Positions 1-6,988 of a DNA stretch of 64,000 nt are shown here, in pieces. The notes beneath the pieces were generated by a model, which had not been told where the DNA came from, did no database searches, and worked only from the letters and a program-made list of their open reading frames with translations. The DNA lies in the NCBI RefSeq assembly GCF_916618745.1, contig NZ_OU745373.1, forward strand, positions 2,370,501 to 2,434,500, in the 5' to 3' direction. Within the stretch, counting starts at the first letter, position 1. Every line of letters begins with the position of its first letter. This DNA comes from Cardiobacterium sp. Marseille-Q4385. Its GTDB lineage: Bacteria > Pseudomonadota > Gammaproteobacteria > Cardiobacteriales > Cardiobacteriaceae. The position numbers and the translations under genes were made by a program.

Positions 1-62
1 AGTATTTACGCCGCCTGGCGGCATCCCTGCACACGATGGCGCGACGAAGAAAGAAAAATGTA

Positions 63-84
63 GAGACATTGCCTGCAACGTCTC
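63..84. repeat. Short near-perfect inverted repeat
   Basis: Two 10-base arms (GAGACATTGC and GCAACGTCTC) separated by two bases form a near-perfect palindrome with one mismatch. It lies in the gene-free first 205 bases and may be the terminator of a gene left of the window. I see no other feature in 1-205. Confidence 0.4.
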
Positions 85-205
85 ACAAAACCAGCAATGA
101 CGCCGCTTGGCGGAGCATCCGTATGCCACCTTTGCAAGCAGCGACCATCTGTCGCGTACAAAAGCAAAACACACAGCCCAATTCAAAACCCAACCCGGAA
201 ACCCT

Positions 206-733
206 ATGAAAACACCTGCCGCAAACCTCACCCTGAACCACCCGACCGCCGCCGACCTGCCGCACATCATGCAAATCGAGCGGGCAGGCTTTACCGCAGC
301 CGAAGCCGCTAGCGAAGCGGCGATGGCCGAGCGCATCCGCATTATCAACGACACCTTCATCGTCGCTCGCGACGCAAGCGGTACCGTCATCGGCTTTATC
401 GTTGCGGCCATCATCAACGAGCGCTACCTGCACGACGAACTCTTTGCCAAAAGCGTGCCGAACCCGCCGCACGGCGGCTATTGCGCCATCCTCAGTCTCG
501 CTGTCGCTCCGGAACAGCGGGGGCAGGGCATCGCCGGACAACTGCTGCAAGCGCTGATTGCCGCCTGCCGCATCGCCCGTCGCGACGGCGTTACCCTCAC
601 CTGTCTGGATGCGCTGATCCCGTTCTACGAAAAAAACGGCTTCACCAACGAAGGCATCTCCGCCTCGCAACACGCGGGCGAACAGTGGTTCAATCTGGTA
701 CAGGATTTACCGGCGGCGGAAGCGCACGATTGA
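206..733 (+). CDS. GNAT-family N-acetyltransferase
   Basis: A 175-residue protein with a single GNAT fold. The acetyl-CoA pyrophosphate-binding motif A is visible in the middle as LAVAPEQRGQGIAGQLL (the R/Q-x-x-G-x-G/A pattern on strand 4 and helix 3). The C-terminal part has the usual FYEKNGF stretch of the family's beta5-alpha4 region. It should transfer an acetyl group from acetyl-CoA to an amine, but the substrate cannot be read from the sequence. The frame is open further upstream to 107; I prefer the ATG at 206 because the protein then begins just before the conserved N-terminal strand. It stands alone, followed by a MITE-like element. Confidence 0.8.
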   Translation: MKTPAANLTLNHPTAADLPHIMQIERAGFTAAEAASEAAMAERIRIINDTFIVARDASGTVIGFIVAAIINERYLHDELFAKSVPNPPHGGYCAILSLAVAPEQRGQGIAGQLLQALIAACRIARRDGVTLTCLDALIPFYEKNGFTNEGISASQHAGEQWFNLVQDLPAAEAHD

Positions 734-787
734 ACCGCCTGACGGCGGGGTTTTCTGCGGCGTGGTTACTGGGCCCGCTAAGCGGGA

Positions 788-895
788 TATAGTTGAATAG
801 ATAAAAAAGCGTAACAAGGCGCGTCGCCGCAGACAGTACAGGTAGTACGGCAAGGCGACGCAACGCCGTTACGATTTTTTAGATGTTTAACTATA
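788..895 (-). repeat. MITE-like element, short copy A
   Basis: A 108-bp intergenic element bounded by imperfect terminal inverted repeats: one end reads TATAGTTGAATAGATAAAAA and the other end, read inward on the minus strand, TATAGTTAAACATCTAAAAA; both continue into GCGTAAC or TCGTAAC. The same ends bound copies near 5.3 and 31.4 kb. This copy is inverted relative to those and lacks their internal AT-rich palindrome (about 43 bp). It contains no open reading frame of its own. Confidence 0.7.
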
Positions 896-1048
896 AATAC
901 CGGGGTTGCGTAGAGTGGGCCTTGGCCCACGCAAAACCATTGCAATGTAAAGGCCGCCCTACGGTTCAAATCACCATCAAGCGGGACAAACACGGGCAAG
1001 CCATACATCGTTATCATGCACACCTCCCTTAACCCCAAAGCCATAACC

Positions 1049-1855
1049 ATGACCTGCGAAAACCTCTATCCCGCCCTTTACCGCGCCCTGATGGAAAACG
1101 ACCCGGCGCGCAAAATCCAGGAAACCTATGCCATTTACTACGGACTGCGCGACGGACTCTATTACCGCGAGCCGACGGAAGTCCTGAGCGTACCCGATGC
1201 GGGGCGACCGGCAGCGCCCGCACTGGTTGCGCCCAAAGAAGTGCCACGCCGCCGCCTCGGCACGCGTGAAGGCGTCTGCGCCATGCTGCATGCCATCGCG
1301 CACATCGAATTTAACGCCATCAACCTCTCGCTGGATGCCGCCTACCGTTTCCAGCAAATGCCGGAAGCGTACTACCGCGACTGGATCCGGGTCGCCAAAG
1401 AAGAGGCCTACCATTTCAGCCTGATCGCCGGACGGCTCGAACAACTCGGCAGCCATTACGGCGCCTTCACCGCACACGGCGGCCTGTGGCAGGCCTGCGT
1501 GGATACCGAATACGACGTCATGGTGCGCATGGCGCTGGTGCCGCGCGTCATGGAAGCGCGCGGGCTGGACGTTACACCGCTGATACAGGAAAAACTGCGC
1601 CATCACGGCGAGACACACACCGCGCGCCTGCTGGACATCATTTACTGCGACGAACAGGGGCACGTCGCCATCGGCTCGCACTGGTTCAAACATTGCTGCG
1701 CCGAACGCAACCTGCCCTATCGCGAAACCTTTGCCGAACTGCTCTCTGGCTACCTCAAAGCGACCATCAAAGGGCCATTTAACGTCGAAGCCCGCCTGCA
1801 AGCGGGGTTTGATGACCTGGAAATCGCCATGCTGGAAGAAATCGCCGAACAATAA
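1049..1855 (+). CDS. DUF455 family ferritin-like protein
   Basis: A 268-residue protein matching the DUF455 family of ferritin-like helical-bundle proteins. Diagnostic segments are HIEFNAINLSLDAAYRF, DWIRVAKEEAYHFSL, VVPRVMEARGLDV-like text (here LVPRVMEARGLDV) and DEQGHVAIGSHWF. The E and H residues in HIEF, EEAYHF and DEQGHV are spaced as a putative di-iron site. The biochemical function of the family is not established; a di-iron oxidase or hydroxylase role is inference. An in-frame ATG at 1016 would add 11 residues; neither start has a clear ribosome-binding site. The gene is monocistronic, with a hairpin about 65 bases after the stop. Confidence 0.82.
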   Translation: MTCENLYPALYRALMENDPARKIQETYAIYYGLRDGLYYREPTEVLSVPDAGRPAAPALVAPKEVPRRRLGTREGVCAMLHAIAHIEFNAINLSLDAAYRFQQMPEAYYRDWIRVAKEEAYHFSLIAGRLEQLGSHYGAFTAHGGLWQACVDTEYDVMVRMALVPRVMEARGLDVTPLIQEKLRHHGETHTARLLDIIYCDEQGHVAIGSHWFKHCCAERNLPYRETFAELLSGYLKATIKGPFNVEARLQAGFDDLEIAMLEEIAEQ

Positions 1856-1921
1856 ACAGACTGCCCAACAAGAAACCCCAATAGCGCCTGTTACAGAAAA
1901 CCTGCCCTGCACACCAGTCAC

Positions 1922-1943
1922 AAGCCTTCCTAAAAGAAGGCTT
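1922..1943 (+). terminator. Hairpin downstream of the DUF455 gene
   Basis: Perfect 8-bp arms AAGCCTTC / GAAGGCTT enclose a six-base loop. There is no T-tract, so intrinsic termination is uncertain. Confidence 0.4.
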
Positions 1944-2389
1944 ACGGATCAAGCGACGGCACCCCACCAGCAGGGCAGCGCGGCAGAAACATGCCGCGCA
2001 CGCAGAACGCGAGAAAACCCTTCGCCGCTTGCGAACAAAGCATCGCTCCCGCAGGAAAAAAACATAACAAATCGGCCTAAAACGTCACCCTATGGCATTC
2101 ATCAAAAAACAGCCATAGAATGCCCAAAAACCGATCTCTAACAACCGATAACCCCTGCATAAAGATAGACCGGGCGCATAACACCTTGAATGCCCATCCG
2201 GATAAAACAAAATACCCCATGCAGATATAGGCCTGACAAAACCCTTGCCTGCCCAGAGACGCTCCCGCTCACAGCAAATAGCCCGGAAACCATCTGTGTG
2301 GCAGCAAGACAACAGCTTTCCTGCGTTACAAAAACTTGGAAAGTATCACTCCAACCTATTGAAACAAAGGAGGAAAAACAATAGCCACG
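1944..2389. other. Gene-free stretch before the CRISPR array (candidate leader)
   Basis: About 450 bases without a supportable gene. If the array is read on the plus strand, the last 100-200 bases would be its leader. Repeat degeneracy is greater at the right end of the array, which fits a leader on this side, but no promoter or integration-site motif is convincing. No cas gene or cas fragment is visible on either strand. Confidence 0.4.
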
Positions 2390-2672
2390 GAATAAAAAAC
2401 GTCCCTGAACCAAAGGGATTAAGACGTTTCAAAATGATTTCTTTCATGACTTTTTCTCGAATAAAAAACGTCCCTGAACCAAAGGGATTAAGACCACCGA
2501 ACCGTTGCCCGTAGCCGTGTTGTAGTCCGAATAAAAACGTCCCTGAACCAAAGGGATTAAGACCACAGCCGCGCGGCCTTTGGCATTAAGAGCCAGATGA
2601 ATAAAAAATGTCCCTGAACCAAAGGGATTAAGAACGTGTTCATTGTCTCAGCCTCTGCTGTAAACTATCGGC

Positions 2673-2981
2673 ATGAACAGAAAAACCTACCCAAGCGATA
2701 TCAGTCGCGAGCAATTTGCGCCTCTCCTCCCCCTGCTGGAAAGTGCCCGTAAACGCACAGCGCCACGTCAGGTGGACTTGTACGATGTCTTTTGTGCCAT
2801 TCTCTACCTGCAACGCACTGGCTGCTCCTGGCGCGCTTTGCCGGGCGATTTCCCCAAATGGCGCACCGTGCATTCCTACTTCCAGAGATGGACTGAGCCA
2901 CGCGAGAGTGGCATCAGCATCCTTGAGGAAGCATTAAAAAAATCAGGTAGTTGCGGAGCGCCGCAAGCAGGGGCATCATGA
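2673..2981 (+). CDS. IS5-family transposase, N-terminal frame (orfA)
   Basis: The 102-residue first frame holds the DUF4096-like N-terminal region of IS5-group transposases, including YDVFCAILYLQRTGCSWRAL and the segment around FPKWRTVHSYFQRW. Conserved family sequence ends at EEALKK, exactly over an A7 run (2936-2942). After that the frame reads about a dozen unrelated residues to its stop. The catalytic core continues in the other frame, so translation through the A7 slippery run (a +1 or -2 shift) would join the halves. It encodes DNA-binding and assembly functions of the transposase. Confidence 0.9.
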   Translation: MNRKTYPSDISREQFAPLLPLLESARKRTAPRQVDLYDVFCAILYLQRTGCSWRALPGDFPKWRTVHSYFQRWTEPRESGISILEEALKKSGSCGAPQAGAS

Positions 2982-3015
2982 AGCAACCACTTTCCTGATT
3001 ATTGATGCGCAGAGT

Positions 3016-3465
3016 GTGAAGAACACGGATACCGCCATGGAAAAAGGCTACGATGCGGGCAAGAAGGTTAGCGGTATCAAGCGGCATATAGCGGTTGACA
3101 CGCAGGGTTTGCCGCATGCGCTTGCGGTAACGACGGCGGATGTTACGGATAGAAAAGGCTGCCTGCTAGCATTGGAACGTGGGCGGGATAATCTTGGGGC
3201 GGTACAAAAAATCCTTGCTGACGGTGGTTACACGGGTAAGGCATTTGCTTCGTCAGTACAGGAGTTGATTGGTGCGGAGGTAGAGATTGCCAAACGAAAC
3301 GAATTACACCGCTTTGCGGTATTGCCAAAGCGATGGGTAGTCGAGCGCAGTTTTTCCTGGTTGGAAAAGAACAGACGGCTTTGGAAAAACTGCGAGCGTA
3401 AGTTGAGTACCAGTCTGCAAATGGTAGCTTTGGCTTTCTTGGGAGTCCTGCTACGAAGACTATGA
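3016..3465 (+). CDS. IS5-family transposase, catalytic frame (orfB)
   Basis: A 149-residue frame beginning with GTG; homologous sequence extends upstream in the same frame from the A7 run at 2936-2942 (TTFLIIDAQSVKNTDTA spans the nominal start). It contains the DDE catalytic core: the first Asp in LIIDAQSVKN, the second in ADGGYTGKAF, and the Glu in VVERSFSWLEKNRRLW. The GTG start is probably only a convenient annotation start; the natural product is the frameshifted fusion with orfA. No internal stop is seen, so the element could still be active. Confidence 0.9.
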   Translation: MKNTDTAMEKGYDAGKKVSGIKRHIAVDTQGLPHALAVTTADVTDRKGCLLALERGRDNLGAVQKILADGGYTGKAFASSVQELIGAEVEIAKRNELHRFAVLPKRWVVERSFSWLEKNRRLWKNCERKLSTSLQMVALAFLGVLLRRL

Positions 3466-3883
3466 ACACGCTCTAAGACAATAGTCTCTAAACCATCATC
3501 GGTTATGTCTTCGGAATAAAAAACGTCCCTGAACCAAAGGGATTAAGACATAATACTGGCGATATTCATAGGTAACTCCGTAGGAATAAAAAACGTCCCT
3601 GAACCAAAGGGATTAAGACCCCTGCCGATTGAGGTGTCTATCTTGTAGGGATGAATAAAAAACGTCCCTGAATCAAAGGGATTAAGACTCATCGCATTCC
3701 ATCGCCACCGCTACCGCCTGCAACAATATCCGCTGGTGACTCAGGCAAGGAGCCACAAGCTTCCTTTTTGTATCCGGCCATCCGCCATACCATGCGGCAT
3801 GGATACCGATACATCCAACTTCCTTGCTCTACCCAAGACTACGCGCTAGCATCAGGGAAAGTAGCGAAAAACGCGGAGGCATC

Positions 3884-4741
3884 ATGCGATCACCCATCAC
3901 CCCAACAATCCTGTTCGTCGCACTGCTCTTGGGCGGTTGCGAAGGAAACGGCATGCAGCTCATCGGCAGTGAGAACTGCATCATTTGCATCCGCGATGCG
4001 TCAAAACCGCGCGACAAAACCAAGGCAACGGCTAAAAAGCCGCAACAAATGCCACAAGACGGCAGCATGGATGACGACGATGTTTTCGGCTTGGCCGATG
4101 TGCCGCAATCCCGCTACGGCACATTCAGCAAGCGGATGAATCCCGGCAATGACGGACAGGTGCTGTTCTTCAACGACAAACTCATCACCGATTCTATGGC
4201 ACCCAGCGGCTATCAGCACCTGGAAGACAGTCCCTATGGCGGCGTTGGCAGCTACATCCACTTTGACGACAAAGCACCCCGCCAACTCGGCACCTACGAC
4301 ATCTACTCCATCTTCATCTCCAACGGCGGCAACATCCAGCGTCGCTATCCCTACATCCTGCTGGCCATCGGCCCGGATAAAGTGCCGCGCACCATGGGAG
4401 GCGGTTTGATGGAATCCCACGAAGCCCACTACCGCATTGAAGGCAATCGCTTTATCGCCGAATACGATGACATCACCGTGACTTTTGCCGACGGGCGATT
4501 CATCGACAAGAAAAAAGACCTGTGGAATATCCCCGATAATCTCTGCCGGGAAATGTACGACAACCGCAAAAAACTGGCCGGACTCATCAAAAACAACGAA
4601 GATTTGGAAGGTATCGGCTATGTTGCCAAGCGCTATGTCGCTTTCAGCCTCGCTCGCCTCTATCGTGCGGCAAGCCAAAAAAACATCAGCTACTCGGCAT
4701 TCCAGCAAGAAGCGTGCAGAGAAAGGGTGCACTTAAAATAA
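3884..4741 (+). CDS. Putative lipoprotein of unknown function
   Basis: A 285-residue protein starting at ATG 3884, preceded by a good ribosome-binding site (GGAGG, 4 bases upstream). The N-terminus has a short hydrophobic segment ending in the lipobox LLGGC, so it should be a lipid-anchored envelope protein. The mature part begins with a charged, low-complexity linker (KPRDKTKATAKKPQQM, then DDDD). After that comes a folded region with FFNDKLITDSMAP and HFDDKAPRQLGTYDIYSIFI. I do not recognise a family. It sits right of the CRISPR array; a small unknown gene follows 120 bases downstream on the same strand. Confidence 0.7.
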   Translation: MRSPITPTILFVALLLGGCEGNGMQLIGSENCIICIRDASKPRDKTKATAKKPQQMPQDGSMDDDDVFGLADVPQSRYGTFSKRMNPGNDGQVLFFNDKLITDSMAPSGYQHLEDSPYGGVGSYIHFDDKAPRQLGTYDIYSIFISNGGNIQRRYPYILLAIGPDKVPRTMGGGLMESHEAHYRIEGNRFIAEYDDITVTFADGRFIDKKKDLWNIPDNLCREMYDNRKKLAGLIKNNEDLEGIGYVAKRYVAFSLARLYRAASQKNISYSAFQQEACRERVHLK

Positions 4742-4861
4742 ATGCAGGAAGAGTAGTGCCGCAAAGCCGTACTTCCCGGCAAATGAGTCGCGATATTTGA
4801 CTATGTCTCGCAATAGGCATATAACCCATTCACAAGAAAGAAGATTTAAGAGGTGTCTGCC

Positions 4862-5185
4862 ATGACAGAAAAGGTCGTACAAGAAAAAAACATCAGCCTT
4901 TGGCAAGTATTGGTCGCACTGATTACCGACCCCGGCAGCCGTGCCGCTTTCAGAGAAGGCTGGAAAAGAGGCACCACTATGTGGGAAGCAGAGCAACAAG
5001 CCAAAGCAGCAGAAACTGAGAAACTTCGTTTGCAGAAAGCGGCAGAAACTCGGGATAAAGGCGATGACTCGGATGGGCGCATTAGATGTATTGTGCCTAA
5101 TGCGATGCTGGAAGATACATGTTATGACAATCCATACACTAATCCCGAAATAGAGCAAAATCCATATGGACTTACCGAACTCTGA
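4862..5185 (+). CDS. Small protein of unknown function
   Basis: A 107-residue hydrophilic protein. ATG 4862 is chosen because AAGAGG lies eight bases upstream; a GTG at 4853 is possible but poorly placed. The middle (residues about 40-65: WEAEQQAKAAETEKLRLQKA) is predicted helical and charged, possibly coiled coil. There is no signal peptide or membrane segment, although the LWQVLVALI stretch near the N-terminus is hydrophobic. It ends just before a terminator hairpin and may be co-transcribed with the upstream lipoprotein gene. No family is recognised. Confidence 0.5.
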   Translation: MTEKVVQEKNISLWQVLVALITDPGSRAAFREGWKRGTTMWEAEQQAKAAETEKLRLQKAAETRDKGDDSDGRIRCIVPNAMLEDTCYDNPYTNPEIEQNPYGLTEL

Positions 5186-5208
5186 TACTTCATCTGACCA
5201 ACATAAGA

Positions 5209-5228
5209 AAGGGGCTTTACAGCCCCTT
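5209..5228 (+). terminator. Rho-independent-like terminator
   Basis: AAGGGGCT / AGCCCCTT arms with a four-base loop lie 23 bases after the small-protein stop. The following sequence is AT-rich but has no long T run. Confidence 0.65.
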
Positions 5229-5266
5229 AAATTATTCCTTATTCCGCAAACTGACTATTCTGTTTT

Positions 5267-5413
5267 TATAGTTAAACATCTAAAAAAGCGTAACCGCGTT
5301 GCATCGCCTGACCGGGCCACATAAAAATCGCTACGCGATTTTTATGGAAACCCGCGGTACTACTGGTACTGTCTGCGGCGGCACGCCTTGTTACGCTTTT
5401 TTATCTATTCAAC
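5267..5413 (+). repeat. MITE-like element, copy B
   Basis: About 147 bp starting TATAGTTAAACATCTAAAAA and ending in TTATCTATTCAAC, where the last four bases of the usual end (TATA) have been lost. The interior holds the palindrome ATAAAAATCGC / GCGATTTTTAT and the GTACTGTCTGCGGCGG block shared with the copies at 0.8 and 31.4 kb. It lies between the small gene and thrC. Confidence 0.7.
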
Positions 5414-5435
5414 AAATACCGATCCCGTCAATGCA

Positions 5436-5459
5436 AGAGACGCCGCAAGCGGCGTCTCT
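5436..5459 (-). terminator. Terminator hairpin downstream of thrC
   Basis: AGAGACGCCGC and GCGGCGTCTCT form an 11-bp perfect inverted repeat with a two-base gap, 22 bases past the thrC stop on the minus strand. Confidence 0.55.
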
Positions 5460-5480
5460 GTGTATGGAGGATGGCGCGTC

Positions 5481-6893
5481 TCAGGCGAGGGCGGCCGTGA
5501 TGTAGTCTTTCAGTGCGCTAACGTCGTTCGCCATGACGGTAACACGGCGTGGCGCTTCTTCGATCTCTTCGAATTGTGCGGGGCGCGGGGCGCGCAGGCC
5601 GGTCGCTTCGCGCACGGTCGCCTCGAATTTGGCCGGCAGCGCGGTTTCCAGGCAGATGAGCGGACGTTCGCTTTTGTTTTCCGCGCGCCAGTGTTTGGCG
5701 ACGTACACGCCGTCGGCGGTGTGCGGGTCGATGAGGCGGTTGTAGGCTTGATAGGTCTCGCGGATGGTGGCGAGGCGGGCGGCATGATCACTGCGGCCGG
5801 CGGTGAAGCCGGAGGCGCGGATGGCGTCCATGAGCGGTTGCAGGTCAATGGCACCGTCCGCTGCCAGGGCTTTCCAGCGGGCGGCGGTTTGTGCGGCGTT
5901 GTTGCCGCTCAGGTTGTAGAGGTAGCGCTCGAAGTTGCTCGCTTTGCCGATGTCCATCGAGGGGCTGCTGGTTTTTTCGACTTCTATCGCCGGACGGGCA
6001 CGGTAGTGGCCGGTTTGCAGGGCTTCGTAGAGGACGTCGTTTTCGTTGGTGGCGATGATGAGGTGGGCGATAGGCAGCCCCATTTGTTTGGCGAGGTAGC
6101 CGGCGTAGATGTTGCCGAAGTTGCCGGAGGGCACGCAGAAATCCACCGCGCTGCCGGCGGGCAGGTCGAGGGCGAGCCAGGCTTTGAAGTAGTACACGCT
6201 TTGTGCGAGTACGCGCGCCCAGTTGATGGAGTTGACTGCGCCGATGTGGTGCGCGGCTTTGTAGGCGGCGTCGCTGTTCACCGCTTTAACGAGGTCCTGG
6301 CAGTCGTCGAAGACGCCTTCGATGGCGATGTTGTGGATGTTTTTGTCTTGCAGGCTATACATCTGCGCCTGCTGGAAGAGGCTCATGCGGCCGTGCGGCG
6401 AGAGCATGAAGACGTTGATGCGCTCTTTGCCGCGCATGGCGTATTCGGCGGCGGAGCCGGTGTCGCCGGAGGTGGCGCCGAGGATGTTGAGGCGCGCGTC
6501 GCGGGTTTCGAGGACGTAGGCCATGGCGTTGCCGAGGAATTGCATGGCGATGTCTTTGAAGGCGAGCGAGGGGCCGTTTGAGAGTTCGAGCAGGTAGGTG
6601 TTGCTGTCGCCGAGGCGGGTCAGCGGGGTGATGTCTGCGCTGCCGAAGGCGTCTCTGGTGTAGGTACGGCGCAGGATGGCGCGCAGGTCGTCTTCCGGGA
6701 TGTCGCCGATGAAGGGGTGCATGACGGCGTAGGCGAGATCGGCGTAGTCGAGTTCGCGCCAGCTTTCGAGGGTTTTGCCGCTGATGTGCGGAATTTTGCT
6801 CGGCATGGCCAGACCGCCATCGGGCGCAAGGCCTTGCAGGAGGATGTCGCAGAAGCCGCCGAGTTTGGCGCCACGGGTGGATTGGTATTGCAT
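5481..6893 (-). CDS. thrC: Threonine synthase
   Basis: A 470-residue PLP enzyme that converts O-phosphohomoserine to threonine in the last step of threonine synthesis. The N-terminus MQYQSTRG and the early DGGLAMP segment are typical of the long (about 430-470 residue) threonine synthases. The PLP lysine is in SLAFKDIAMQFLG (Lys113), and the phosphate-binding loop is GATSGDTGSAAEYA. The ATG at 6893 has AAGGAGA at good spacing; the open frame upstream is not conserved. The gene lies about 95 bases downstream of mutS on the same strand, so co-transcription is possible. No attenuator-like leader is visible. Confidence 0.95.
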   Translation of the reverse strand: MQYQSTRGAKLGGFCDILLQGLAPDGGLAMPSKIPHISGKTLESWRELDYADLAYAVMHPFIGDIPEDDLRAILRRTYTRDAFGSADITPLTRLGDSNTYLLELSNGPSLAFKDIAMQFLGNAMAYVLETRDARLNILGATSGDTGSAAEYAMRGKERINVFMLSPHGRMSLFQQAQMYSLQDKNIHNIAIEGVFDDCQDLVKAVNSDAAYKAAHHIGAVNSINWARVLAQSVYYFKAWLALDLPAGSAVDFCVPSGNFGNIYAGYLAKQMGLPIAHLIIATNENDVLYEALQTGHYRARPAIEVEKTSSPSMDIGKASNFERYLYNLSGNNAAQTAARWKALAADGAIDLQPLMDAIRASGFTAGRSDHAARLATIRETYQAYNRLIDPHTADGVYVAKHWRAENKSERPLICLETALPAKFEATVREATGLRAPRPAQFEEIEEAPRRVTVMANDVSALKDYITAALA

Positions 6894-6988
6894 GGGGTTC
6901 TCCTTGTGTGTTGTTTGGGTCCGACACGGTACGCCGGTTTCTTGGCGACATTGTCCTCTGCCCCCGTTTGTCCTGCAAGGCAACGGGC

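Larger units (their letters stand above)
2632..3473 (+). mobile_element. IS5-family insertion sequence (two-ORF, IS427-like group)
   Basis: An 842-bp element with imperfect terminal inverted repeats GAACGTGTTCATTGTCT (left) and GAGCGTGTTCATAGTCT (right end, reverse complement), 15 of 17 identical. It is flanked by a 3-bp target duplication TAA at 2629-2631 and 3474-3476. Removing the element and one TAA restores an intact CRISPR repeat exactly, so both ends are certain. It carries two overlapping-phase transposase frames that need frameshifting to make a full DDE transposase. Confidence 0.93.
2390..3688 (+). CRISPR. Orphan CRISPR array, 7 repeats / 6 spacers, interrupted by an IS
   Basis: The 36-bp repeat begins GAATAAAAAACGTCCCTGAA and ends CCAAAGGGATTAAGAC. 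Copies lie at 2390-2425, 2459-2494, 2529-2563 (one A short), 2599-2631 plus 3477-3479 (split by the IS; one C to T), 3514-3549, 3584-3619 and 3653-3688 (one C to T). Spacers are 33, 34, 35, 34, 34 and 33 bp and all differ. The repeat can form a TCCCT/AGGGA stem and ends in an 8-base ATTAAGAC tag, reminiscent of class 1 (type I or III) repeats; that assignment is inference. No cas genes occur in the window, so any processing or interference must depend on genes elsewhere, or the array is a relic. Confidence 0.95.

Noticed and set aside
2085..2413. Minus-strand frames left of the CRISPR array as a cas gene remnant
   Set aside because: The translations show no Cas motifs and no typical codon use; the stretch is better described as non-coding, possibly leader.
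5209..5228. The GGGGCT/AGCCCC hairpin as part of the adjacent MITE-like copy
   Set aside because: It lies outside the terminal inverted repeat that starts at 5267 and is absent from other copies, so it belongs to the upstream gene as a terminator.
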